DNA from: Dyella_B sp035277725
Lineage (GTDB): Bacteria > Pseudomonadota > Gammaproteobacteria > Xanthomonadales > Rhodanobacteraceae
Assembly (NCBI RefSeq): GCF_035277725.1
Contig: NZ_DATEJY010000198.1
Span: 1-64,000, forward strand
Direction: 5' to 3'
DNA: 64,000 bases
The notes beneath the pieces were generated by a model. It searched no databases. It had not been told where the DNA came from and saw nothing but the letters and a program-made list of their open reading frames with translations. The position numbers and the translations under genes are program-made. Positions within the stretch are counted from its first letter, which is position 1; each line of letters begins with the position of its first letter. This document shows, in pieces, positions 52,850 to 61,819 of this stretch.

Positions 52850-53640
52850 ACCGCCACAGGGGCCTTGATGGCGGGGTGCGGGTAGTAATCCTCGATCACC
52901 ACGTCCTCATACCGGAAATCGAAAATCGACTGCACGTGCGGATTGAGCGTCAACCGCGGCAGCGCGCGCGGTTCGCGCGTCAATTGCAGACGCGCCTGCT
53001 CCAGATGGTTGTTGTACAGATGCGCATCGCCCAGCGTGTGCACGAAATCGCCCACGCCCAGTCCGCACACCTGCGCCATCATGTGCGTCAACAAGGCATA
53101 GCTGGCGATGTTGAACGGCACGCCGAGGAAAATATCGCCGGAGCGCTGATACAACTGGCAACTCAGCTTGCCGTTCGCCACATAGAACTGGAACAAAGCG
53201 TGGCATGGCATCAACGCCATCTTCGGCAATTCGCCCACGTTCCACGCGCTGACGATCAAGCGACGCGAATCCGGGTTGCGCTTGATTTCTTCCACCACCC
53301 AGCGAATCTGGTCCACCACGCGGCCGTCTGCCGCCGGCCATGCACGCCATTGCTTGCCGTACACCGGGCCGAGATCGCCGTGTTCATCCGCCCATTCGTC
53401 CCAGATGCTGACGCCGTTTTCCTTCAGATAGGCGATGTTGGTATTGCCCTGCAGGAACCAGATCAGCTCATGCACGATCGACTTCAAGTGCAGCTTCTTG
53501 GTGGTGACGAGCGGAAAGCCTTCGTTGAGATCGAAGCGCATCTGCCAACCGAACACGCTGCGCGTGCCGGTGCCGGTGCGGTCGGTTTTTTCGGCGCCAT
53601 GTTCCAGCACGTGGCGAAGCAGATCGAGATACGGTTTCAT
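52846..53640 (-). CDS. thyA: Thymidylate synthase
   Basis: dUMP + methylene-THF to dTMP + DHF. 264 residues from ATG 53640 (the longer frame has an implausible basic leader). The catalytic Cys146 is in MPCHALFQF, exactly at the E. coli position; also visible are RTGTGT near 21-26, and DRSGD-like QRSGDIFLGVPFNIASYALL. Cytoplasmic dimer in the family. Directly downstream of lgt (10 nt gap), as in E. coli. The stop is inside a REP. Confidence 0.97.
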   Translation of the reverse strand: MKPYLDLLRHVLEHGAEKTDRTGTGTRSVFGWQMRFDLNEGFPLVTTKKLHLKSIVHELIWFLQGNTNIAYLKENGVSIWDEWADEHGDLGPVYGKQWRAWPAADGRVVDQIRWVVEEIKRNPDSRRLIVSAWNVGELPKMALMPCHALFQFYVANGKLSCQLYQRSGDIFLGVPFNIASYALLTHMMAQVCGLGVGDFVHTLGDAHLYNNHLEQARLQLTREPRALPRLTLNPHVQSIFDFRYEDVVIEDYYPHPAIKAPVAV

Positions 53641-53650
53641 AGCTACAAGC

Positions 53651-54547
53651 CTACGCCGACTGCGAGGGTTCTGCCGTCGCCAGCGGCAACGTGGGTGCCT
53701 TCCGCGAAAGCCACAGCAGAAAGATGCCAATCACGATCAACGGCACCGATTGAATCTGGCCCATCGTGAGCCAACCCCACGCCAGATAACCGAGCTGTAC
53801 GTCCGGCACGCGCACGAATTCCACCGCAAAGCGAAAGCAGCCGTACATCAACGCGAACAAGCCGGAGATCAGATAACGCGGACGCGGCTTCATCGACACC
53901 AGCCACAACACGGTGAACATCACCACGCCTTCCAAGGCCAACTCATACAGCTGCGAGGGATGCCGCGGCAAACCGCCGAACTGCTGCATCAGTTGCGCCA
54001 GATGCGGATCGCTCGCCGCAAGTGCAGCGTCTTCGTCGCGCGCACCAGGGAAAATCATCGCCCACGGCACGTCGCCCGGCTTGCCCCACAGCTCACCATT
54101 GATGAAGTTGCCGAGGCGGCCAAGACCAAGGCCCAGCGGCACCAGCGGCGCCACGAAATCCACTGTGTCGAAGAAATGCAGCTTGTGCCGGCGCGACCAC
54201 CACAATCCTGCCGCCAACACGCCGAGCAGGCCGCCGTGGAAACTCATGCCGCCATCCCACACGCGGAACAGCGCCAGCGGCTCGGTCCAGATCCAGCGAA
54301 TGCCGTCGGCGTAATAAAACAGCATGTACCAGATGCGCCCGCCCAGGATGATGCCCATCATCATGTAGAACATCAGGTCGCCCAGCGCATCGCGGCTGAC
54401 CGGCAGGCGTCCGCGCTTGCGGCGGTATTCGCCCAGCAGCCAACCGCCAAGGAACCCGAGCAGATACATCAGACCGTACCAGTGGACCTGGATCGGTCCC
54501 AGCTTCACGGCGATCGGGTTGAAGTGCACGACAAAAGGCTGCGTCAT
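53651..54547 (-). CDS. lgt: Phosphatidylglycerol-prolipoprotein diacylglyceryl transferase
   Basis: Inner-membrane enzyme that adds diacylglycerol to the lipobox Cys of prolipoproteins. 298 residues, seven membrane helices. Diagnostic HWYGLMYLLGF (about residues 23-33), and the Lgt signature GRLGNFINGELWG (about 143-155) with Arg and Asn. Also RVWDGGMSFHGGLLG, and the C-terminal HPSQLYE. Start ATG 54547. Followed directly by thyA; divergent from the S9 peptidase. Confidence 0.97.
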   Translation of the reverse strand: MTQPFVVHFNPIAVKLGPIQVHWYGLMYLLGFLGGWLLGEYRRKRGRLPVSRDALGDLMFYMMMGIILGGRIWYMLFYYADGIRWIWTEPLALFRVWDGGMSFHGGLLGVLAAGLWWSRRHKLHFFDTVDFVAPLVPLGLGLGRLGNFINGELWGKPGDVPWAMIFPGARDEDAALAASDPHLAQLMQQFGGLPRHPSQLYELALEGVVMFTVLWLVSMKPRPRYLISGLFALMYGCFRFAVEFVRVPDVQLGYLAWGWLTMGQIQSVPLIVIGIFLLWLSRKAPTLPLATAEPSQSA

Positions 54548-54697
54548 GGGGTAACCGATAAGCCCAAAGCGCGCAGTTTAGCGGCCCGACGATGAACTCG
54601 TCAGGACACTGCCCCACCCCGGGCCACTTGGCTACACTCGGCCGGCGCGGCCGCTCGGGGGAGCGGGCCGCGTAGGACAACATTTTTATGGGGGAAT

Positions 54698-56665
54698 ATG
54701 GATATGTGGAACGGACGAGTGCGCGCCCTTGCGGCGGCGTTTTGCGTGTTGTTGCCGGTGGCTGTAACGGCGGCGGGTGATCGGGTACCGGTGGAAGCTT
54801 TTGCGCATCACGGCGGCTATTCGATGCCGCGGCTTTCACCCGATGGCAAATATCTGGCTGTGGCGGTGGAGCAAGGGGAAGACCATGCGGTGGTGATCCT
54901 CAAGCTCAATGACATGAGCCACGCGAAGAGCTTGCTACGCCTGCCCGCGCATCAGCTTCCCTACGACATCCAATGGGTGGGGCCGGAGCGCCTGGTGGTT
55001 GAATTGGCCCAATTCTTTGGTTCCCTCGATCGCCCTGAACAGTTAGGCGAAATCCTCTCCACTGACGTGGAAGGCAAGCGGGTCCAACCCATGTTCAGCC
55101 GTGAATGGGGGCAGGCAGGACGCGGCGGTCTGGAGCATAGCCCTGACGATGGCTATGCCACCGTCGCCGGCTGGCCGTCCAAAGCCAATGATCACTTCTA
55201 CATGCAGACATACATGTGGAACGACGAGAAAAATACCGCTCTGTATGACGTGAACGCCGACAACGGCGTCCGCCACTTGATCGGCGAAATCAACGCAGGC
55301 GACATGGACTTCACCGTTGATCCGGACGGCCACGTGCGCTACGCGCAAGGCCTGAACGTAAACAACCACTATGTCGTCTACCGCATGCAAAACAGCCTGT
55401 GGTCACAGCTTGGCAATGACAACGACGACAGCCGCTTTGAACCCATCACTTTCTCGCAAGACGGCCAGCATCTGTATGTATGGTCGAGCACGAAAGGCGG
55501 CCCCATGTCGCTGATACAGACGACTGCCGATGGCAATCAGGCCAAATTGCTGACCAAAGACGACTTCAGCAGCATCGGCCACATCCAGTGGACGTCACAA
55601 CGCGTACCGTTTGCTGCTTCCGCCGTTGCTGGCATTCCCAAGGAAGTCATCTTTGATGCGAATCAACCACTGGCCAGTACCTATCAGGGTCTAAGCCAAA
55701 AATTTCCCGGGGAGTTCGTTGATTTTTCCAGCCTGAGCGAAGACGGCGGCATGTTGGTGTTCGAGGTAAGCAGCGACCGCAATCCCGGCGCCTATTACCT
55801 GTTCGACATGAAGCACATGAAGATCCAGAAGTTGTTCGATGAAAACACCAGCATCGACCCCAGCAAGATGGCTGCACGTATACCCATGCGTTTCAACGCC
55901 AGTGACGGCACGCCGCTCGAAGCCATTCTTACGGTGCCCGCCGGTGGCTCGATGAACGACTTGCCGATGGTGTTGTTGCCGCATGGTGGTCCGTTCGATA
56001 TCAAGGACAGCTGGTTCTTCGACGAAGATGCCCAGTTTCTCGCCAGCCGTGGTTATCTGGTGTTGCAAGTCAACTTCCGCGGCTCTGGCGGCCGCGGCCC
56101 CGATTTTGTCGACGCCGGCTACGGCAAATGGGGCACGCGCATCCAACAGGATCTGATCGATGGCGTGAAGTGGGCCGAAACACAGCATTACGCCGACCCG
56201 AAGCGCGTCTGTGTATTCGGCGGGAGTTTCGGGGGCTACTCGGCGATGATGACGGTGATCCGCGCACCCGGCCTGTTCAAATGTGCCATCGGCTACGCCG
56301 GTATTTACGACTTGGCGATGATGTATGACAAGGGCGACATCAAGGACAGAAAGTCCGGCAGGAACTATCTGGAACAGGCCATCGGCAAAGACCCCAGCGA
56401 GCTGGCCGCCAATTCACCGGACAAGCTGGCCGACAAGATTGAGGTCCCGGTGCTGCTGATCCATGGTGAAGAAGACCAGCGTGCGCCCTTCGCCCAGGCC
56501 AAGGCGATGCGTGCCGCCTTGGACGCTGCGCACAAACCATACGAGTGGCTGACCAAGCCGGACGAAGGCCATGGTTTCTACAACGAGAAGAATCTCGTGG
56601 ATATGTACAACCATGTGCAGGCGTTTTTAGAGAAGAATATCGGGCCGGGTGTATCGGCGAATTGA
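54698..56665 (+). CDS. S9 family peptidase (prolyl oligopeptidase/acylaminoacyl type), secreted
   Basis: A protein of 655 residues. Signal peptide to about residue 26 (VAVTAAG). An N-terminal seven-bladed beta-propeller (about 35-380) gates the C-terminal alpha/beta hydrolase domain. Catalytic Ser510 (GGSFGGY), Asp593 (HGEEDQRAP) and His625 (DEGHGF) are all present. Prefers short peptides. Periplasmic or extracellular. No operon partners; the downstream region holds a solo class B REP and a class C element before the convergent TonB receptor. Confidence 0.95.
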   Translation: MDMWNGRVRALAAAFCVLLPVAVTAAGDRVPVEAFAHHGGYSMPRLSPDGKYLAVAVEQGEDHAVVILKLNDMSHAKSLLRLPAHQLPYDIQWVGPERLVVELAQFFGSLDRPEQLGEILSTDVEGKRVQPMFSREWGQAGRGGLEHSPDDGYATVAGWPSKANDHFYMQTYMWNDEKNTALYDVNADNGVRHLIGEINAGDMDFTVDPDGHVRYAQGLNVNNHYVVYRMQNSLWSQLGNDNDDSRFEPITFSQDGQHLYVWSSTKGGPMSLIQTTADGNQAKLLTKDDFSSIGHIQWTSQRVPFAASAVAGIPKEVIFDANQPLASTYQGLSQKFPGEFVDFSSLSEDGGMLVFEVSSDRNPGAYYLFDMKHMKIQKLFDENTSIDPSKMAARIPMRFNASDGTPLEAILTVPAGGSMNDLPMVLLPHGGPFDIKDSWFFDEDAQFLASRGYLVLQVNFRGSGGRGPDFVDAGYGKWGTRIQQDLIDGVKWAETQHYADPKRVCVFGGSFGGYSAMMTVIRAPGLFKCAIGYAGIYDLAMMYDKGDIKDRKSGRNYLEQAIGKDPSELAANSPDKLADKIEVPVLLIHGEEDQRAPFAQAKAMRAALDAAHKPYEWLTKPDEGHGFYNEKNLVDMYNHVQAFLEKNIGPGVSAN

Positions 56666-56682
56666 TCACATAGCTTGCTGTC

Positions 56683-56709
56683 GTAGGCTGGGATGACAAT
56701 CCCAGCTTT
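56683..56709. repeat. Solo class B REP (one arm)
   Basis: GTAGGCTGGGATGACAATCC and CAGCTTTC: one self-complementary arm without its inverted partner, just downstream of the S9 peptidase. Confidence 0.7.
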
Positions 56710-56764
56710 CGTGTATCTGCACATGACCGAGATGCGAGATGTTGGCGGCAAATCCAATATCTCA

Positions 56765-56847
56765 CGTCGTCGCCCCGGCGAAGGCCGGGGCCCAGTGACT
56801 TTGAGGATCTAAAAAAGTCACTGGGTCCCGGCTTTCGCCGGGACGAC
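56765..56847. repeat. Palindromic repeat, class C, full element
   Basis: CGTCGTCGCCCCGGCGAAGG and CCGGCTTTCGCCGGGACGAC arms, each a CCGGCGAAAGCCGG-type hairpin, and an inner CAGTGACTTT / AAGTCACTG stem around 15 nt. One of three copies in the window. Confidence 0.8.
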
Positions 56848-56894
56848 GGGTATCAAGCATTATTTTCACCCCATAAAGACGCACAAACACCGCG

Positions 56895-59800
56895 TCAAAA
56901 CGTATAACGCACCACCAAATTAGTCGCACGCGGCGCCTGCAGCGCTGTAACGGTGAGAAAACTCGGATCAGGCGTCGGCAAGCCATTGCCGCCGAAATTG
57001 CCTGTATCCGCCGACACGTAACGCGTCCGCACGCTCTGGCGATTGGTCACATTGGTGATGTTTAAACTCACATCCAGCTTGTGCTGGCCGGCCATCGCCC
57101 ACGCATAGCCCACGCCAAGATCCCATTGCCAACTGAAGGGATAACGGCCTAAGCCATTCAACGGCACCAGCATGCCGTTGCAATAATGCGAGACCGAGGC
57201 AAGGCTCGGATTTGCCTGCACAGCGGCCGCGTTGGGATACGTGCCGAAGCAGCCATAAGGCGCACCCGTCTGCGCACTCAGCAACGACGACACACGCCAT
57301 CCGCTTTGCCAATAGTAGATGCCGGAAACGACCAGCTTGTGCCGAATATCCGACGCCAGCGGTCCGGACGAACCCGGTATCAGCTCCGGATAATTGAAGT
57401 TGCCGCTGCGCCCCGCCGTCTGCAGCACGCTGGAACTGGTGGCATCACCGTAGATGACACGCGACTCGCTGGAGTAGCCGTCTTCATTGCCGTAGGCATG
57501 CGCCCAGGTGTAGTTGATCGAGAGGTAATACGGCTCCTGTTCCGACCGGGCATGTTCGAGCTGGAAATTCACGTCGTAGTAAGTGCGCCTCGCCTTCGGC
57601 ACGCCAAGATACGCATTGGGAATCACGATGCTCGCAAGCTGGTTACCGCCGTTGAGGTAATCGGTCAGCACAATGTTCCGCCCAGGATTGAACAACATGC
57701 CACCCGTACCGAGCCCCGCATAATTGGGATAACCATGCGCGCGCACGTAGTTGCTGATCTGCCCGGCCGAGTCGCTGATGAAGTCGACGATGTTCGTCAG
57801 CCGATTCATGTCGAACTGGCCAAGCAACGACCACGACGGCGTCAGCTGCTGCTGCGCGTAGAGTTGAAAATTGCGCTGCGAGGTGTTCCTCAAATTCCGG
57901 CTTGACAGCGCGACGGGATTAGGCACCGCGCCGTTTTCGTAGACCACCGGATTGCCGATCTGCGTCAAGCCCAGCGGCGCATGCGTACTCGGATCCATTG
58001 CCGTGTACGTGTAGTACGTGCCGGAAATGTAATTGGCGCCGCCGACGAAATAGTTCAGCCCCGAAGGCATCGGCAAGGTGTACACGCCATAGTTGAGGCC
58101 CAGCTTCAGCGAACTATCGCCATGCACATCCCACGCTGCACCGATGCGCGGCGAGAGCAGGTAAAGGTTGAGGAAGGGATTGCCGCCGGCTTCGTTGCTG
58201 AGCATGTGATCCCAGCGCACGCCGCCGGTCAGCACCACGGTGTCGGTAACTTTCCAGGTGTCGTAAAGATAGGCGCCGGCTTCCACGCTGCCGAAATTGC
58301 CGCCGAAATAGCCTTTCCAGAATTCAACGTAGTTGCCACCCGGTGGTACCGGCGAGCCGTTCTGCAAACTGCTTGATGGATCGTTGAGCGTATAGCCCCA
58401 GTCCGGCCGCCAGTACGGCACGAAATGGAAGTTGTTGAAGTAGCGATCGCCACCAACGGTGATGGTGTGATCGCCGATGGTCCAGTTGAGGTCCGCCTTA
58501 TAGCCGTGGCGGGCGTAGTAGTAATCATTCGGCGCGTTGTACGAACTCGGGCCGTAGTACGAAGTGTTGTTGGTGTTGTAATCGTAAATGCTCACGTAAG
58601 GCGCATCAGGGCCGGACGCATCGAAAGACGGCACGTCGAGCCGCGTGTAGCCACCCATCACGCGCAGCGTGAGATCGTCGGTAATGCGCCAGTGATAGTT
58701 GCCAATCAACAGCTTTTGCGTGTGCGCATCGCCGGACCAGCTGGGAGCCCCCGTCAGCGACGATGGCTGATAAGACTGCGCGAGCTGATACAGGTTGCTC
58801 GACGACGTCGCCCAATCCTTCGCGGCCGCCACGTTCAAGCTTTGATTGGTGGTGATGTTCCAGGTGAGGTTGACCATCGCGTTCTTGTCGCGGCTCGCAT
58901 ACGCGGTGGCCGTGTTGGAACCGTACGTCCACGATCTCGACAATGATGGCGTGTTGCCCAGCAGCGCGAAGAAGAACAGCTTGTCCTTGATGATCGCACC
59001 GGAGGCCCAGATGTCCTGCGTCAGCTGCGAACCGATGTGGTTGGCGGATTGATACAGCGAATATGTCCGCTTTCCATTCGGCGAAAGATAGGTGACGTCA
59101 TCGCCCTGTGGATTGAGCAGGCTCGACGTCGGTGGCGTAAACGTGGCGGTATAGCCGGCATGGAAATCGTTGCTGCCCTGCTTCAACGTGGCCGAGATAA
59201 TGCCGCCGGTGGTGCTGGTCCAGGCCAGTCCACCGCTGCCGTTGATCAGTTGCGTGTCGGCCACCGCATCCTGCGGAAACGTAATGCCCGAAAGTCCGGT
59301 GACGTCGTAGTTGGTATCGAATTCGTTGAAGTAGGTACGGTTCTCGGCCACGCTGGCGCCGTTGACCTGATAGTAGCCACCGAAGCTCTTTGCACTGGAT
59401 TGCAGCGCATAAACGCTATACAGATTGTTCTGGTCGATCGGCAGATCGTGCGTCAGTTCTGCGCTGTAGTTGTTGATCAATTCGGGTGTGGTGACGTCGA
59501 TCGGCGTAGTGACCGTCAACAACGACGATGCCGAAACCGTGATCGTGCCGAGCGAGGTCGCCTGTGTACTCGACGTCGCGGCGCCAAGTCCCGGCACCGT
59601 CGCCGTGATGTTCGGCTTCACCTGCACCGAGGCACTGCCGATCTCGCTGCCACCCTTGCTCACCGTAACGACGTAAGTGCCGGGATTGAGCTGACTGAGG
59701 TTGTAATCACCCTTGCTGTCTGCCGCCAATGTCTTGCTGAAACCCTGGGATGGCGACGTGATGACGATCGTCGCACCCGGTGTCGCCGTGCCATGCAATC

Positions 59801-59966
59801 CGCCGGTGATGTTCTGTGCGTAACTTGGTGCGGCGTAGTAACTGCCGGCGATGGCCAACGCGGCCATCGTGCACAACGCAAGACGCTTGCGTCGTGCGTT
59901 TTCTTCAAAGCGCTGTGTGCCGTTGCGACCGGCACGACCGCGCCGCCACGTTTCGTGGTTCAACAT
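56895..59966 (-). CDS. Oar-like TonB-dependent receptor with N-terminal carboxypeptidase-like domain
   Basis: A protein of 1023 residues from ATG 59966 (GGGAGGGG site; a frame 24 codons longer is weaker). The signal segment follows an unusual Arg-rich 27-residue leader (RRKRLALCTMAALAIAGSYYA). Residues about 50-120 form a CarboxypepD_reg beta-sandwich (TGGLHGTATPGATIVITS, SQLNPGTYVVTV). A plug-like region follows (about 140-260), then a large barrel ending in ATNLVVRYTF. The Oar type is linked in other bacteria to uptake or secretion of peptides and outer-membrane adhesion. It may take up products of the S9 peptidase opposite (inference). Confidence 0.92.
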   Translation of the reverse strand: MLNHETWRRGRAGRNGTQRFEENARRKRLALCTMAALAIAGSYYAAPSYAQNITGGLHGTATPGATIVITSPSQGFSKTLAADSKGDYNLSQLNPGTYVVTVSKGGSEIGSASVQVKPNITATVPGLGAATSSTQATSLGTITVSASSLLTVTTPIDVTTPELINNYSAELTHDLPIDQNNLYSVYALQSSAKSFGGYYQVNGASVAENRTYFNEFDTNYDVTGLSGITFPQDAVADTQLINGSGGLAWTSTTGGIISATLKQGSNDFHAGYTATFTPPTSSLLNPQGDDVTYLSPNGKRTYSLYQSANHIGSQLTQDIWASGAIIKDKLFFFALLGNTPSLSRSWTYGSNTATAYASRDKNAMVNLTWNITTNQSLNVAAAKDWATSSSNLYQLAQSYQPSSLTGAPSWSGDAHTQKLLIGNYHWRITDDLTLRVMGGYTRLDVPSFDASGPDAPYVSIYDYNTNNTSYYGPSSYNAPNDYYYARHGYKADLNWTIGDHTITVGGDRYFNNFHFVPYWRPDWGYTLNDPSSSLQNGSPVPPGGNYVEFWKGYFGGNFGSVEAGAYLYDTWKVTDTVVLTGGVRWDHMLSNEAGGNPFLNLYLLSPRIGAAWDVHGDSSLKLGLNYGVYTLPMPSGLNYFVGGANYISGTYYTYTAMDPSTHAPLGLTQIGNPVVYENGAVPNPVALSSRNLRNTSQRNFQLYAQQQLTPSWSLLGQFDMNRLTNIVDFISDSAGQISNYVRAHGYPNYAGLGTGGMLFNPGRNIVLTDYLNGGNQLASIVIPNAYLGVPKARRTYYDVNFQLEHARSEQEPYYLSINYTWAHAYGNEDGYSSESRVIYGDATSSSVLQTAGRSGNFNYPELIPGSSGPLASDIRHKLVVSGIYYWQSGWRVSSLLSAQTGAPYGCFGTYPNAAAVQANPSLASVSHYCNGMLVPLNGLGRYPFSWQWDLGVGYAWAMAGQHKLDVSLNITNVTNRQSVRTRYVSADTGNFGGNGLPTPDPSFLTVTALQAPRATNLVVRYTF

Positions 59967-60133
59967 AAACCCCTCCCCTCTCGAATAATGGGCCTGCTCG
60001 AAATGCTTGGCTGTTTTTTTGATCGAAGCCTTTCGCAAGGAAAGGCAGCACCATTTATTTACTTTTAGTTTTTATTAGCTAGATCAAATTGCATCGGTCT
60101 CGGCGCAGAATCAGGCACAAAATCTGGGGCGCA

Positions 60134-60159
60134 TAAAAAAACCCGCACTCGGCGGGTTC
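60134..60159 (-). terminator. Rho-independent terminator after the lytic transglycosylase gene
   Basis: On the minus strand GAACCCGCC-GAGT-GCGGGTTTTTTT, a strong stem plus a T7 tract, beyond the REP at 60161-60226. Confidence 0.88.
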
Positions 60160-60160
60160 C

Positions 60161-60226
60161 GTAGGTTGGGGTGCGAACCCCAACATAATGTGGCCATACG
60201 CTGTTGGGGTTCGCACCCCAGCCTAC
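60161..60226. repeat. REP/BIME palindrome, class A
   Basis: Shorter centre than other copies (about 12 nt). The right foot (CTAC, minus-strand GTAG) supplies the stop of the lytic transglycosylase gene, and the terminator follows directly. Confidence 0.9.
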
Positions 60227-61425
60227 GGGGGAGCGTGCTCCGTGTTGGCCTTTGCCGATGCCAGCGCTACGGCTTGTGAAGGCGAGCGGCCCATCGCCAG
60301 CTTCAATTCCTTGTACACACCCAGCACCAGCTCGCCGTAACCGCGCGCCAGCGTGGCGTCATGGCTGTGGTAGTAGCCGATGCGCAGCACGGGATCCTTG
60401 CTTTCGTTCATCGCCTTGCGCAGCAGGCGCGTGCCGATCTCGATGTTGCGTACCGGATTGAGCAAGGCGATCGGATCGGGTTCGAGATCGCGATGCACGG
60501 GGTAATACACCTGCATGATGCCGACGTCCTGCACCGGCGCGGCGAGCAGATGCGCCAGTTCGATCGCGTGTTCGGTGTCCGCGCGCGAGCCGATGTGCAA
60601 ATGGCCGTTGATGCGCACCACCCATGGGCTGGGCGCCACCGAACCATCCGGTTGCGTGCCGCGTGTTTCCACCAGCGCGACGGCGTAGATCAGCACCGGA
60701 TCGATGCGATAGCGCGCACCGGCCTTTGCCCACAGGCTGCCTGGCGAAGTGATGTCCAAATTGAAACTGCCGGCGCGCACGACACGCGGTTCTGCCACCA
60801 CGACGATGGTGCCGTCGCTGGCAAGGCCCAGCGTGGTCTTTGGCGTGGCTGTAGACGCACTCAACGCCGTCCGCCGCGCCGGCACGTTTGCAACCTCACC
60901 CGTCACATGCGCAAACAACATGTGCGGTGCCGCCGGTGCCGCTGCAATCAGCGGTTCCGCCGCGTGCGTAGATTTCAGCGCAAGCGGCGCGCGCGCGTGG
61001 CCGTGCCATGCATGCATGCCGATCGCCACCGCTGCCGTGCCGGCCACCAGCCCCAGGCCACCGATGATCGGTACGCGGTAGGTCTGGGTCTGCTGTCTGA
61101 CGGCCGGCAGCCACTGCGGGGTTTCGAACGAGAATTTCGCCTGCCACGCAGGCAAGGTGCTCAATCCGGAGAAACCGATGGCAGCGTGTTGATGCCGCTG
61201 CGTAATGCGCCGCTGCGCAGCCCAACCGCAAGGCGCTGCGATCACGATCTTCTGGCCGCCACCGCCCATGCGGCGCGCCCGGAACGCGGCCGGCGCGCAC
61301 AGGTAGACCCGCTGGGTCACTTCCTGCCGGTTCGTGCCCCCCTTGCCGCGCGTGACCGGTTCGCCTCCAGCGATAGAAGGCACCTCGATCGTGCGGGGAA
61401 AGGGATTCGTTTGCAGCAGCAGCAC
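60223..61425 (-). CDS. Membrane-anchored lytic transglycosylase-like protein
   Basis: A protein of 400 residues (GTG 61425, AAGGAA site 8 nt upstream). About 115 cytoplasmic residues of unknown type precede a membrane helix (about 117-140, IIGGLGLVAGTAAVAIG). A linker follows, then the SLT domain (about 250-375): LWAKAGARYRIDPVLIYAVALVETRG with the catalytic Glu, the VGIMQVYYPVHRDLEPDPIALLNPVRNI core, and IGYYHSHDATLARGYGE. Cleaves peptidoglycan between MurNAc and GlcNAc, facing the periplasm. The N-terminal 52 residues may be non-coding, since a start at Met53 (nt 61269) is also reasonable. The stop is supplied by a REP. Confidence 0.82.
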   Translation of the reverse strand: MLLLQTNPFPRTIEVPSIAGGEPVTRGKGGTNRQEVTQRVYLCAPAAFRARRMGGGGQKIVIAAPCGWAAQRRITQRHQHAAIGFSGLSTLPAWQAKFSFETPQWLPAVRQQTQTYRVPIIGGLGLVAGTAAVAIGMHAWHGHARAPLALKSTHAAEPLIAAAPAAPHMLFAHVTGEVANVPARRTALSASTATPKTTLGLASDGTIVVVAEPRVVRAGSFNLDITSPGSLWAKAGARYRIDPVLIYAVALVETRGTQPDGSVAPSPWVVRINGHLHIGSRADTEHAIELAHLLAAPVQDVGIMQVYYPVHRDLEPDPIALLNPVRNIEIGTRLLRKAMNESKDPVLRIGYYHSHDATLARGYGELVLGVYKELKLAMGRSPSQAVALASAKANTEHAPP

Positions 61426-61819
61426 CTATCGTCTTCCTTCAAGGCTGGGCGGTAGAGCCCGCTAGACAAGCACAAATCGGGCCGAAGGCCAAGCGCAGGC
61501 GGGGCCAAAGGTAGGGACCTGTGTCTTGGCACGCTGCGCCGGGCACCCCTGAATCGACATAGTAGCCTGGGATGCAATCCCAGCATCGCCATGCCGACAA
61601 ATGCTGGGATTGCATCCCAGCCTACGCGGACACCGTCATTCCAGCGCGCTTGGAATATGCAGCGCCCAGCATTGTCACCACATAATCATTGGATCGATTA
61701 CATGCCGATCCCGACAGCATCCATCGCCTCTCCGATGCATCCCCATTGTGCAGAATTCCGCATTCTCGTCCCGCAAGCTCTTCTAGACGCTCGCAGCGCA
61801 CAACGACCAAGATGCGTCC
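61426..61819. other. Divergent intergenic region before the hydroxyproline operon
   Basis: About 390 bp with one class B REP and, at 61683-61700, a TAATC-N8-GATTA inverted repeat that could be an operator. No open frame with supporting features. Confidence 0.5.
61562..61625. repeat. REP/BIME palindrome, class B
   Basis: GTAGCCTGGGATGCAATCCC left and GGGATTGCATCCCAGCCTAC right, nearly perfect; between the divergent lytic transglycosylase and HypRE genes. One of the few copies not at a gene 3' end. Confidence 0.9.
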
